Source of the DNA: Arthrobacter sp. MYb23
GTDB lineage: Bacteria > Actinomycetota > Actinomycetes > Actinomycetales > Micrococcaceae
Reading direction: 5' to 3'
DNA: 64,000 nucleotides
Assembly (NCBI RefSeq): GCF_002979775.1
Contig: NZ_PCPR01000004.1
Span: 62,001-126,000, forward strand
Shown: piece by piece, positions 40,669 through 49,385 of the stretch
Position numbering within the stretch: position 1 is the first letter of the stretch
Layout: every line of letters starts with the position of its first letter
Program-made: the position numbers and the translations under genes
Notes under the pieces: generated by a model
What the model was told of the DNA's origin: nothing
The model's database searches: none
The model's input: only the letters and a program-made list of their open reading frames with translations

Positions 40669-42321
40669 TCACTTCTCTGGGGTCTTCGTTGTGGTGAAGT
40701 CTGGGGAATCCGGAACCAGCCGGAAGCGGATCTTTCCGCCGATGGGCACTTGCGCGGCGAGATCGAGATGTTCATCGCGCACCACGCCAATCACCGGATA
40801 ACCGCCGGTGATGGGGTGGTCTGCCAGGAACAGGACGGGCAGTCCAGCAGGCGGAATCTGGAGGGCGCCGGCCATGGTGCCCTCGCTGGGCAGTTCGCCC
40901 TCCCGCGTGCGCTTCAGCGGTGTGCCATCCAGGCGCATGCCCACGCGGTTGGACTGCGGCGTCACCAGCCATTCCTGGTCGCAGAGGGAATCGAGCGCTT
41001 TCTGGTCGAACCAGTCAGCACGCGGCCCGGGGATAACGTCCAGCACCGTGACGCCAGTACCGGGGAACTCGGGCTGCAACTCGGGCGCACCAACCACAGT
41101 GGACGCGGTGTGATCGCCTGCAGCGAGGACCTGCCTGATGACCAACGGGGCTGGCCCAATTCCGCTCATAGTGTCCGCCGAACGGCTACCCAGCACCTCC
41201 GGCACGTCCACCCCGCCACGGATCGCCACGTAGTTCCGGAATCCCGACTCGGGAGCACCCAGGGTGAGCACTTCGCCGTCGAGCAACGCGAACGGTGCGG
41301 CCATGGGGACGGTCCGCGTCGCACCCGGCTGGACGTCGCCGTCGTCGGACCCAACCCACGACGGCGACTCGATAGTCAGCGCTGCCGGCGCACCTGCCAC
41401 GGCAATCACCTGGTCTCCGACGGCCTCAACGGTGAGCCCGCCATTGACCGACTCGATGGCCGCAGCTGAAGAAGCGTTCCCCACCAGCCGGTTGGCCCGC
41501 CGCAGGGATGCCCTGTCCAGGGCCCCGGCGGCAGAGACACCCAGCGGACCGTAACCCCGACGCCCGAGGTCCTGGATCAGGCTCTGCGCACCTGGATGGA
41601 GAATCCGAAGACCGGACTCAGCGTGGCGCTCCTTCTCGGGCTCGCGGGCCTCCGAAGCTCCAGCCGTCACAACCTCGCGGACCGCGCGGTACTGAACCCG
41701 ATCGCCGGGTCTGACAAGCGCTGGCTGGGCTCGGTCCAGATCCCACATCCGCGCCCCGGTACGGCCAATCAACTGCCAACCGCCCGGAGACCTGCGGGGG
41801 TAGACCGCGGAATACTGTCCACCCAGAGCCACCGATCCAGCGGGAACGGCAGTCCTTGGGGAAGAGCGCCGTGGAACCGTGAGGACCTCGTTTTCGCCCA
41901 CCATGTATCCAAACCCGGGCGCGAAGCCAGCGAAGGCTACGGTCCAGACCTGGCCCGTGTGCGCCGCGACGACGCCCTCCTTGCTCAGTCCGGTGAGCTC
42001 CGCGACATCGGCGAGGTCGTCGCCGTCGTACACAGTATCGATGACCACCAGCCCGGAGTCAGTGACCTCCGGAGCAAACAATTCCAATTCCATGAGTCGT
42101 GCACCGATGGCGCGGGTGGCGGCCGCAGACTCACCCACCACCATCACCGTTTCTGCGGCGGCGAGAACGTCCACCTGCCCGGGCAGCGGGGACTTGTTGA
42201 GCAGGTCCTGCAGGGCGAGGACGTCCTGCAACCCGTCCAGTTCGGCCAGCACGGCGCGGGTGCCGACGGGCCTGACGGAGCGAACCCTCTTGGCTGTAGC
42301 TGTGTGCATCACGGTTTCCAT
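40669..42321 (-). CDS. pxpBC: 5-oxoprolinase subunits B and C fused (KipI-KipA type)
   Basis: A 550-residue fusion. Residues 1 to about 215 are KipI/PxpB-like ([43 protein letters not shown]). Residues from about 235 are KipA/PxpC-like ([93 protein letters not shown]). Together with PxpA, these subunits hydrolyse 5-oxoproline to glutamate with ATP. The two are separate genes in many bacteria and are also often annotated as urea-amidolyase-like. The start lies 6 bases after the MFS stop. Confidence 0.9.
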   Translation of the reverse strand: METVMHTATAKRVRSVRPVGTRAVLAELDGLQDVLALQDLLNKSPLPGQVDVLAAAETVMVVGESAAATRAIGARLMELELFAPEVTDSGLVVIDTVYDGDDLADVAELTGLSKEGVVAAHTGQVWTVAFAGFAPGFGYMVGENEVLTVPRRSSPRTAVPAGSVALGGQYSAVYPRRSPGGWQLIGRTGARMWDLDRAQPALVRPGDRVQYRAVREVVTAGASEAREPEKERHAESGLRILHPGAQSLIQDLGRRGYGPLGVSAAGALDRASLRRANRLVGNASSAAAIESVNGGLTVEAVGDQVIAVAGAPAALTIESPSWVGSDDGDVQPGATRTVPMAAPFALLDGEVLTLGAPESGFRNYVAIRGGVDVPEVLGSRSADTMSGIGPAPLVIRQVLAAGDHTASTVVGAPELQPEFPGTGVTVLDVIPGPRADWFDQKALDSLCDQEWLVTPQSNRVGMRLDGTPLKRTREGELPSEGTMAGALQIPPAGLPVLFLADHPITGGYPVIGVVRDEHLDLAAQVPIGGKIRFRLVPDSPDFTTTKTPEK

Positions 42322-42327
42322 TTTTCG

Positions 42328-43677
42328 TTACGCCGCCGGCTGAGCGTGCGTCCCCTGCATCAGTCGGACATCTTCTTCCGGCTCGGGGTCGCGGCCGAGG
42401 AGCATGCCGACGATGGTGACAACAGCGGCCACCAGGATGTAAACGGCGATCAGGTACCAGCCGCCACCTGCCGCGCCGTACAGCGCGGTGAAGATGATGG
42501 GAGCAACGGCTCCACCAATGACACCCGCCAGGGTGTAGGCCAGCGAGCTGCCGGCGTAGCGGAGCCTGGCCGGGAACTGCTCGGTGATGAATGCCGCCTG
42601 CGGTCCGTACATGAAGGCGTGGAGTGCCAGGCCGATCACGGTGCCGACTGTCAGCATGGCTACGGACTTGCCCTGGATCATCAGGAAGAACAGGGGAATG
42701 TAAGCCGCTGTTGCAGCTGCGGCGATGCCGTAGACCCATCGACGGTTGAAACGGTCCGTCAGCGCACCGGCCGCGGGGATCAGGAAGAGCTGGAATGCAG
42801 AGCCGATCAAGATGGCGGACAGTACGTTGCCTGTGGTCATGCCCAGTTCCTTGGTGGCGTAAACGGCCACGAAGACGGTGAACAGCGCATAGAGGATGTC
42901 AGGGCAAACACGGGAGAGAGCCGCGGCCACCAACGCCTTGGGTTGCGTGGTGAAGACTTCCTTGATGGGAGCCTTGGGACGGTCACCCTGGGCCTGGATA
43001 GCCTTGAATACGGGGGTTTCTTCAAGCTTCAGCCGGATGATCAGGCCGAAGCCAACCAAGAGTGCGGATGCCAGGAAGGCTACACGCCAGCCCCAGGAGA
43101 GGAAGGCTTCTTCACTCAGGGAGGCAGCGAGAATGGCGAGAACACCGTTGGCCATGAGGTTGCCGGCGGGCGGGCCGATCTGGGCCGCGGAAGACCAGAA
43201 GCCGCGCTTGTTGGGGTCGCCGAATTCGCTGGACAGCAGCACTGCACCGCCCCATTCGCCACCAACGCCAATGCCCTGCGCCAAACGCAGCAACACAAGA
43301 ATGGTGGGGGCTGCGACGCCGATCACTGAGTAGTCAGGCAGCGCTCCAATGAGGACCGTAGCAACGCCGATCAGGACGAGCGTGAAGACCAGGACGTACT
43401 TACGGCCAATCTTGTCTCCCAGGCGACCGAAGATCACGCCACCAATCGGCCGGGCCAAGTAACCAACTGCAAATGCTGAGAAGGAGAGGAGCAACGCCAC
43501 GAATTCGTCGTTGCCGGGGAAGAAGATCTTGGGGAACACGAGGGCCGAGGCCACCGAGTAGATAGCGAAGTCATAGTACTCAAGCGAAGTTCCGGTGAGA
43601 CTTGCGACGTACGCCTTGATGGCACCGGGCGGTGGCTTCCTTGTCACTGCCTTGGCTGCGTTGTTGGTGCTGGTCAT
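42328..43677 (-). CDS. MHS-type MFS transporter of the pxp operon
   Basis: A 449-residue symporter of the metabolite:H+ symport (MHS) family with 12 membrane segments. Key sites are GTSLEYYDFAIYSVASALVF near the N-terminus, GRLGDKIGRKYVLVFTLVL (motif A) and RLAQGIGVGGEWGGAVL. Its position between pxpA and pxpBC makes 5-oxoproline or a related acid the likely substrate, by inference. GGAGGACATC precedes the ATG. Confidence 0.87.
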   Translation of the reverse strand: MTSTNNAAKAVTRKPPPGAIKAYVASLTGTSLEYYDFAIYSVASALVFPKIFFPGNDEFVALLLSFSAFAVGYLARPIGGVIFGRLGDKIGRKYVLVFTLVLIGVATVLIGALPDYSVIGVAAPTILVLLRLAQGIGVGGEWGGAVLLSSEFGDPNKRGFWSSAAQIGPPAGNLMANGVLAILAASLSEEAFLSWGWRVAFLASALLVGFGLIIRLKLEETPVFKAIQAQGDRPKAPIKEVFTTQPKALVAAALSRVCPDILYALFTVFVAVYATKELGMTTGNVLSAILIGSAFQLFLIPAAGALTDRFNRRWVYGIAAAATAAYIPLFFLMIQGKSVAMLTVGTVIGLALHAFMYGPQAAFITEQFPARLRYAGSSLAYTLAGVIGGAVAPIIFTALYGAAGGGWYLIAVYILVAAVVTIVGMLLGRDPEPEEDVRLMQGTHAQPAA

Positions 43678-43724
43678 GATGTCCTCCGGGGGGATGAGGG
43701 ATGGTGCGGGGCGCCCGGGGTGGG

Positions 43725-44483
43725 CTAGAGGAACGAGCCGACAGTTACGCCGGCATCGCCCAGAGCGGACTTCACTGCGGTAGCCATTGCCACGGCTCCG
43801 GGTGAGTCACCATGCACGCAGATGCTCTCTGCGCGGATTTTCAGGATGGAACCGTCAATGGTCCTGACGGTCTGTTCGGTAGCCATGCGCAGGACGTGCT
43901 GAGCCACGTCCGAAGGGTCATGGAGAACGGCGCCCGGTTGTGAGCGGGAAACCAGCGTGCCGTCCGGGTTGTAGGCACGGTCTGCGAACGCTTCGGAGAC
44001 GCCCCGAAGGCCGGCTTCCTCAGCGAGGCGCAGGACCTCGGAGCCGGGGAGGCCAAGGATCGGAAGGTTGGGGTCAACCGATTTCACAGCATCGACGACG
44101 GCGCGTGCCTGGGCGGTGTGCTTCACAATCGCGTTATAGAGGCCGCCGTGCGGTTTGACGTACTGGACACGGGCTCCCGTAGTGGCCGCCAGAGCTTGAA
44201 GCGCACCGATCTGATAAACCACGTCATCGGCCAGTTCACCGGGATCGATGTCCATGAAGCGGCGGCCAAATCCAGCGAGGTCACGGTAGCCAACATGGGC
44301 GCCAATAACGACGCCGGCCTCAACCGCCTTTTCGCAGGTGCTGCGGATGACGCTGGGGTCGCCAGCGTGGAATCCACACGCAACGTTGGCACTGGACACG
44401 GACTCAAACATGGCCGCGTCATCACCGAGCGTCCAGCGCCCGAAAGACTCTCCGACGTCGCTGTTCAGATCGATGATTGCCAT
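43725..44483 (-). CDS. pxpA: 5-oxoprolinase subunit A (LamB/YcsF family)
   Basis: A 252-residue protein of the LamB/YcsF family, the A subunit of PxpABC. The N-terminus [15 protein letters not shown] and the segment [17 protein letters not shown] are family signatures, followed by [16 protein letters not shown] and [10 protein letters not shown]. With PxpB and PxpC it opens the 5-oxoproline ring to glutamate, removing a damage product of glutamine and glutamate. It is the first gene of the operon and faces the divergent GntR across a strong palindrome. Confidence 0.92.
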   Translation of the reverse strand: MAIIDLNSDVGESFGRWTLGDDAAMFESVSSANVACGFHAGDPSVIRSTCEKAVEAGVVIGAHVGYRDLAGFGRRFMDIDPGELADDVVYQIGALQALAATTGARVQYVKPHGGLYNAIVKHTAQARAVVDAVKSVDPNLPILGLPGSEVLRLAEEAGLRGVSEAFADRAYNPDGTLVSRSQPGAVLHDPSDVAQHVLRMATEQTVRTIDGSILKIRAESICVHGDSPGAVAMATAVKSALGDAGVTVGSFL

Positions 44484-44531
44484 GATGTGATCCCTGCCTC
44501 GTGATGTGCGTTACATCCAGCATGCACTATT

Positions 44532-44558
44532 TCGCTGGATTGTTCAACGATCCAGCGA
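44532..44558. promoter_or_regulatory. 27-base operator between pxpA and GntR gene
   Basis: A nearly perfect palindrome: arms TCGCTGGAT (44532-44540) and ATCCAGCGA (44550-44558) around TGTTCAACG, with only one mismatched pair over 27 bases. The TGGAT/ATCCA arms fit FCD-type GntR sites. It lies 49 bases upstream of pxpA and 35 bases upstream of the regulator gene, able to control both. Confidence 0.7.
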
Positions 44559-44592
44559 TCCTGATTTTCGGCAATCGTGTACTTTTGGTGTC

Positions 44593-45291
44593 ATGGCCAG
44601 TGCAGATCAGGAAAAGAGCGAACACGCTGGCATTGATGGTGCGCGGGCCAGGGTCCGGATGAAAGTTCCGTCCGTGGCCGAGAGAGTCGCCGAGGAACTG
44701 CGCTACCAACTGGCCGAAGGATTCCTGGTCCCGGGCGCCAAACTCACCGAAGCCACCATTGCCGAGGATCTGGGAGTTTCCCGGAACACCGTCCGCGAAG
44801 CTTTCGCCGAGCTTGCCGGTGAACGCCTACTCCTCCGCCAGCCCAATAAGGGCGTCTTTGTGGCCACCCTTGAAGCAGGCGACATCCACGACGTCTACAC
44901 GGTTCGCCGCGCAATCGAGGTCAGCTCCATCCGCGCGGGTGGCTCGCCGGACCGCATAGCCGCCGTCAGGGCCGCCGTCGAGGAAGGCAAGCGGGCAGCA
45001 GAAGCCAACGACAACGAAGGCCTGGGCAGCGCAAACCAGCATTTCCACGGTGCAATCGTCGCCCTGGCCGAGAGCAACCGGTTGAACACGATCATGGCGC
45101 AGATCCTGGCTGAGATGCGGCTCTACTTCCACAAAGCCACCATGAACGCGCACTTCTACAGCGACTGGTTGAAGGAAAATGAGCAGATCTGCTCAGCCTT
45201 GGAAGCTGGCGAGCTCGAGCGCGCCGGGGACCTTCTCCTGGCCTACCTCAACCGTTCAGAGCAGCAGCAAAGCGCTATCCACGGCGAGTAG
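44593..45291 (+). CDS. GntR-family (FCD) transcriptional regulator
   Basis: 232 residues: an N-terminal GntR winged helix (VAEELRYQLAEGFLVPGAKLTEATIAEDLGVSRNTVREAFAELAGERLLLRQPNKGVFV) and a C-terminal all-helical FCD ligand domain with metal-binding-type residues (DIHDVYTVRRAIE, NQHFHGAIV, NRLN). The start is placed at the ATG at 44593 (MASADQEKSE); the upstream frame runs through the operator. Divergent from pxpA, it is the probable 5-oxoproline-responsive regulator of the operon. Confidence 0.88.
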   Translation: MASADQEKSEHAGIDGARARVRMKVPSVAERVAEELRYQLAEGFLVPGAKLTEATIAEDLGVSRNTVREAFAELAGERLLLRQPNKGVFVATLEAGDIHDVYTVRRAIEVSSIRAGGSPDRIAAVRAAVEEGKRAAEANDNEGLGSANQHFHGAIVALAESNRLNTIMAQILAEMRLYFHKATMNAHFYSDWLKENEQICSALEAGELERAGDLLLAYLNRSEQQQSAIHGE

Positions 45292-45407
45292 GCCCGGAAT
45301 AGGCCGCGTTCCTCCCCGGTTGCCTCACACTAAAGAGCAAAAAAACCAGCGACCTGCCCGCAACATCCGGCATGTCCGCCCCACTAACTGGGCAGGAGCG
45401 TCAGCGG

Positions 45408-46133
45408 TCAGCGTTTGCCCTTCTTGCGTGAACCCTTGCCACGGCCCTTGTCAGGATTCGGGGCGTAACGCTGCGCGACTGCGGGCTTCTTGGGCCCACC
45501 ACCACGGCGGTCGGGCTTGGGTTCTTTCTTAGGCGCTTCCTGCTTGGCAGAAGGCTGGCGTGAACTCTGAGCCGTCCGCCCGCGCACGATCCCTATGAAT
45601 TCCTCGATCACGGGACTGTCCGTTCCCACCAGCCAAGCCAGGCCGATCTGCGTCACGGGGGCACCGGTCAGGCGACGCATCACAGTGTCTTTTACGTTCA
45701 GGTGACGCGCAACGGACATGGGCAGGATCGCCAGCCCAGCACCGGATGCAACCACCTGGAGGGCCATGTCCGGCCCACCCATTTCATCGATGTCAAGGAA
45801 GTTCTCCTCGGCGAGGTCGTCCAGCGCGACTTCCTCAAACACCGAGATCTCGTGCCCTTTGGGAGCCACCACCACAGGCTGCTCTTCATAAAGGGGGATG
45901 ACGTTCAGGCCTTCCCGGTCCACGGGCAAGCGAACAAAGCTCAGGTCAGCGGAACCGTCACGCAACACCGAAACCTGGGCGGCGTCGTCGGACATGAACG
46001 AGTGCAACGGGTAGTTGGGCATCCGCTCTTCCCAACGCCGGATCCATTTCCCAGGAGTCACACCCGCCACATAGGCAAAGCGGAGGCCTGCTAGGGGTTC
46101 GGTTGTTTCGGCGGAATCTTCAGCGTCTGGCAC
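45408..46133 (-). CDS. LysR-type effector-binding domain protein lacking HTH
   Basis: A protein of about 241 residues from a GTG start at 46133. It is a LysR substrate-binding fold (AGLRFAYVAGVTPGKWIRRWEERMPNYPLHSF, LRDGSADLSFVRLPVDREGLNVIPLYEEQPVVVAPKGHEI, MGGPDMALQVVASGAGLAILPMSVARHL) with no N-terminal DNA-binding domain. The last 45 residues are strongly basic and Lys/Arg/Pro/Gly-rich, ending KGRGKGSRKKGKR. The divergent DUF5997 gene starts 33 bases away. It may bind nucleic acid through the tail, but this is speculative. Confidence 0.75.
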   Translation of the reverse strand: MPDAEDSAETTEPLAGLRFAYVAGVTPGKWIRRWEERMPNYPLHSFMSDDAAQVSVLRDGSADLSFVRLPVDREGLNVIPLYEEQPVVVAPKGHEISVFEEVALDDLAEENFLDIDEMGGPDMALQVVASGAGLAILPMSVARHLNVKDTVMRRLTGAPVTQIGLAWLVGTDSPVIEEFIGIVRGRTAQSSRQPSAKQEAPKKEPKPDRRGGGPKKPAVAQRYAPNPDKGRGKGSRKKGKR

Positions 46134-46166
46134 ACACTCACAGTACCGGCCAGATACCCTTGAAGC

Positions 46167-46616
46167 ATGACGTCCTCGAACTCCCAGTCCATGAAGCCGG
46201 CAACAGTTGCCAAGAAACTCGGCATCTACCTGCCCGCGACACCCCAGGAGTTCCAGGATTCGTCCGTCTCCCGCGAGGAATTCGCGGAACTCCAGGCCAA
46301 CCCGCCGGAGTGGCTCGCCGAACTGCGCCGCAACGGCCCGCACCCGCGGCCTGTAGTCGCGCACAAGCTCAACATCTCCATCAGCGGCCTCGCCCGCGGC
46401 GGTGTTGAGGATGCGCTCACGACGGCGGACATCGCCGAGCTGCTGCAGGCTCCGCCGCAGTGGCTGGTCACCGAGCGCGCCACGCACGCTGCTGTCCGCT
46501 CCGAAGCGCAGCGCGTCAAGGACGAAGCCGCAAAGAAGGCCGCCACCAAGGAAGCCCGGGACAACGCGGCCGCCAAGCGCGATGCTCCGAAGACCTCCAA
46601 GCGCGATCACGCGTAG
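46167..46616 (+). CDS. DUF5997-family protein
   Basis: A 149-residue soluble protein. It has a conserved core of short helices (ATVAKKLGIYLPATPQEFQD, SREEFAELQANPPEWLAELRRNGPHPRPVVAHKLNISISGLARGG) and a Lys/Ala-rich, highly charged C-terminal helix ending in SKRDHA. The family is actinobacterial and uncharacterised. The divergent neighbour is a LysR-like effector domain with a similarly basic tail, which suggests the two act together. A 13-bp terminator hairpin follows the stop. Confidence 0.78.
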   Translation: MTSSNSQSMKPATVAKKLGIYLPATPQEFQDSSVSREEFAELQANPPEWLAELRRNGPHPRPVVAHKLNISISGLARGGVEDALTTADIAELLQAPPQWLVTERATHAAVRSEAQRVKDEAAKKAATKEARDNAAAKRDAPKTSKRDHA

Positions 46617-46626
46617 CTTTCACTGA

Positions 46627-46656
46627 CTGTGGCCGGGACCTATGTCCCGGCCACAG
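46627..46656 (+). terminator. Terminator hairpin after the DUF5997 gene
   Basis: CTGTGGCCGGGAC (46627-46639) pairs perfectly with GTCCCGGCCACAG (46644-46656) around a 4-base loop, followed by GTGTTT. It lies between the convergent DUF5997 and VOC genes and can serve both directions. Confidence 0.75.
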
Positions 46657-46670
46657 GTGTTTAAGACGAG

Positions 46671-47054
46671 CTAGTCCTGGTGGAGTTGGATGAAGTTGCC
46701 GCAGCCGTCGTCGAAAACTGCACTGACGCCGGAGGGATCCTCTGAGGGTTCGCCTTGGAACTTCACACCGGCGGCGAGCAAACGCTCATATTCCGCCTGG
46801 ACGTCGGGGACACCGAAGGTAACGGCAGCCAGGCCGGACTCATGCAGGGCATTCATGTAGTTGGATGCGATGGGGTTGTCGCTGGGCTCCAACAGAAGCC
46901 CGGGCGAAGTGCTGTTGTCCGCGCCGGGATCCTTGATGATGAACAAGTTGTACTCGGGCATGGCCATCAAGGTCTCGAATCCGAGTGTCTCGGTATAGAA
47001 AACATGGGCCGCTGCGGGGTCCTTGACGTGGATGCTGCACATTTTCAGTCTCAT
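46671..47054 (-). CDS. VOC-superfamily protein (glyoxalase/dioxygenase-like)
   Basis: A 127-residue single VOC domain with the paired beta-alpha-beta-beta-beta units MCSIHVKDPAAAHVFYTETLGF and AAVTFGVPDVQAEYERLLAAGV. A C-terminal GNFIQLHQD strand carries a possible metal ligand. Members include glyoxalases and antibiotic-binding proteins; this short version has no clear substrate. The start at 47054 is MRLKMCS. It is convergent with DUF5997. Confidence 0.82.
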   Translation of the reverse strand: MRLKMCSIHVKDPAAAHVFYTETLGFETLMAMPEYNLFIIKDPGADNSTSPGLLLEPSDNPIASNYMNALHESGLAAVTFGVPDVQAEYERLLAAGVKFQGEPSEDPSGVSAVFDDGCGNFIQLHQD

Positions 47055-47221
47055 GGTGCCTAGGCTACGCCCAGGGGCGGACAGAGTCCCGGGCAGCATT
47101 CACCCTCATCCGGACAATTCACCTGTGCGCGCGGTGGTGAATTGTCTCGCGGAAGGTGTCGCCCACGCAGGCTCTGGCGCATACTGAAGGCAAAGCAGCG
47201 AATTCGCCTGGAGGTGGTCCG

Positions 47222-47785
47222 ATGCCCGCCATGATGCTCCTGTGGGGTGCAGCTCTGGTTCTTGCAACCGCAGCAACCACGTATGTCCTGCACAGGAAAC
47301 TCACCTATGGGCGTGGGCCGGAGCCTGACGGCGTCTTCTGGGACGTTTTCGGGGGGCTCGTTGTCATAGTGCCGGCCATCCTCGTCCCCACAGTGCAATG
47401 GTCTCCGGCCGGGCTCATCATGGTTTTCGTCGGCATGGCCACGGCAGCAGCGACGCTGGTGAGCCTCCGCAAAGTGGAGCGGATCCACGCAGCTGAGCCG
47501 CGCCGTCGTGCTGGTTTTTCAGACGATGCTGCCCGCCACGAGCACATTCTGGAACAGTGGCGCTGCTACGAACTCGACCCTGCGCGGACCATCGACTTTC
47601 CGGCAATGACGGACGTCAGGACTGCCGAAACAGCGGCGCTGACGCGGGCCATGCGGGAGGCCGAGTACTGCAAGGTGACAGCCGGGACCGACTACCGTGC
47701 CGCCGTCGAGCGTCTCGCGGAAGCCCTCGCAGTGGCCGAACGGGCGGCAGGAGTCCCCGCGCCAGCTCTCCCCGCGCCGAGATGA
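47222..47785 (+). CDS. Membrane protein of unknown function
   Basis: 187 residues with about three hydrophobic segments in the first 85 (MLLWGAALVLATAATTYVL, VFGGLVVIVPAILVP, AGLIMVFVGMATAAATLVSL), then a soluble helical domain (HEHILEQWRCYELDPARTIDFPAMTDVRTAETAALTRAM). The C-terminal domain suggests membrane-anchored scaffolding, but no family is recognised with confidence. CTGGAGGTGG precedes the ATG. Confidence 0.65.
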   Translation: MPAMMLLWGAALVLATAATTYVLHRKLTYGRGPEPDGVFWDVFGGLVVIVPAILVPTVQWSPAGLIMVFVGMATAAATLVSLRKVERIHAAEPRRRAGFSDDAARHEHILEQWRCYELDPARTIDFPAMTDVRTAETAALTRAMREAEYCKVTAGTDYRAAVERLAEALAVAERAAGVPAPALPAPR

Positions 47786-47847
47786 CAGTTAATACCTGTG
47801 CCACCTCGGCGGAGGCGGAGCGGGCAGAGGCGGAGCGGGTGGAGCGC

Positions 47848-49362
47848 CTAGGCCCGGGTCAGGACCTTGCCCTTGAAGAACTCGGGCCGCAGCCGGTACA
47901 TCACCAGCATCACCACCACGCCGAGCAGAATCACGCCCATTCCAAGCACGAACACCAGGCCCACACCGCCAACGGATGAGCCCGAGCCATACTCCGGGTC
48001 CATCGAGTCCATGGCCGTCTTGACGAACATGACCAGCAGGATCACGCCGCCCACAAGGGGCGCCAGGAACTTGAAGAAGAACGGACGGACACCGCTAAAC
48101 GCCGATGCCCGGAAGAACCAGACGCAAGCCAGCGCCGTGATTCCGTAGTAGAAACAGATCATCATGCCCAAGGCGGTGATGGTGTCCCACAACGCATTCT
48201 CTGACACCGTCCGGGTGATGACATAGAACGCGGCAGCGGCGATCGCGGCCGCAATGGTCGCGAAGCTGGGCGACTTGTAGGTGGGGCTGATCTTGCCGAA
48301 CTTGGGCGAGATCGCGCGGTAGTGACCCATGGCCAGCATGGTCCGGGCGGGCGAAACGAATGTCGACTGCAACGAGGCGGCGGAGCTGCTCAGGATGGCC
48401 AAGGACATGAGGATCGCGAACGGGCCCATCACCGGACCAGCCAAAACGGCGAAGATGCTGGACTGGTTCTCCGGGTTGCCGGCCCCCAACCCGGTCTCGC
48501 CAACGCCTGCGAAGGACAAGGTAGCCAGTGCAACAGTCATGTAGATGATCACGATGACCAGCACAGTGATGGTGGCTGCACGGCCCGGGGTTTTCTCTGG
48601 ATTTTTGGTTTCCTCGTTCATGGTGAGGGTGACGTCCCAACCCCAGTAAATGAAGATCGAGAGGGACACCCCCGCAGCGAATTGCGAGAAGGAGTCCACG
48701 GCGAACGGGTTGAACCAGTCGGGTGAAATAGTGGTGGCATCAAAGGCCGTGCCGTTCGCCACATGCGCGAACGCGGAGACCGCGAACCAGCCCAGAACCA
48801 GCAACTGGAAGGCCACCAACACGTACTGAACGCCCTTGGTGGTTTCCATGCCGCGGTAAGAAATCCAACAGGCCAACGCGATGAACACCAGCGTAGTAGC
48901 GATGTTCAGGGGCAGGATCTTGCTCAACTCCCCCAATGCCGGGTTGCTGAAAATCTGCGCCAGCATCAGGTAGAAGAAGTCCACGGCGACGGCGGCAAGG
49001 TTGGATAGCACAATGATGGTTGCCGCGATCAGCCCCCAGCCACCCATCCAACCGATCCACGGACCAAAGGCGCGCGTCGCCCACGTGAAGGAAGTACCGG
49101 CGTCGGGCATTGCGTTGTTGAGCTCGCGGTAGCCGAGCGCCACCAGCAGCATCGGGATGAAACCCACCAGGAAGATGGCGGGAAGGTGCACGCCCACCTC
49201 GGACACGGTGGGGCCAAGGGCCGCAGTGAGTGTGTAGGCGGGTGCGATGCAGGAAACACCGATCACGACGGCGCCGATCAGGCCCACCGATCCGGCCTTC
49301 AGTCCCTTTTCACTCAGGCCTGGAGTTTCTTTCGACTGGACCGTCTTTGGTGCAGTTGACAT
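47848..49362 (-). CDS. APC-superfamily amino acid/polyamine permease
   Basis: A 504-residue carrier with 12-13 membrane helices. It starts SEKGLKAGSVGLIGAVVIGVSCIAPAYTLTAALGP, the conserved first-helix glycine-rich motif, and has a conserved MNEETKNPEKTPGRA loop. The family transports amino acids, amines or putrescine. The neighbouring putrescine-oxidase-like gene suggests putrescine as substrate, by context. Gene order on this strand is oxidase, stress protein, permease; a hairpin follows the oxidase. Confidence 0.87.
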   Translation of the reverse strand: MSTAPKTVQSKETPGLSEKGLKAGSVGLIGAVVIGVSCIAPAYTLTAALGPTVSEVGVHLPAIFLVGFIPMLLVALGYRELNNAMPDAGTSFTWATRAFGPWIGWMGGWGLIAATIIVLSNLAAVAVDFFYLMLAQIFSNPALGELSKILPLNIATTLVFIALACWISYRGMETTKGVQYVLVAFQLLVLGWFAVSAFAHVANGTAFDATTISPDWFNPFAVDSFSQFAAGVSLSIFIYWGWDVTLTMNEETKNPEKTPGRAATITVLVIVIIYMTVALATLSFAGVGETGLGAGNPENQSSIFAVLAGPVMGPFAILMSLAILSSSAASLQSTFVSPARTMLAMGHYRAISPKFGKISPTYKSPSFATIAAAIAAAAFYVITRTVSENALWDTITALGMMICFYYGITALACVWFFRASAFSGVRPFFFKFLAPLVGGVILLVMFVKTAMDSMDPEYGSGSSVGGVGLVFVLGMGVILLGVVVMLVMYRLRPEFFKGKVLTRA

Positions 49363-49385
49363 GGGTTTTGCCTTTCAGGCGATGG

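Noticed and set aside
41596..43329. Very long open frame on the plus strand, opposite pxpBC and the MFS gene
   Set aside because: It is the antisense shadow of two well-supported genes; composition is Gly/Asp/Gln/His-rich with no domain pattern and no ribosome site.
47806..47845. Short imperfect tandem repeat of GCGGAGCGGG-type units after the membrane-protein gene
   Set aside because: Two or three short degenerate units of simple GC/A composition, likely slippage, with no evident role.
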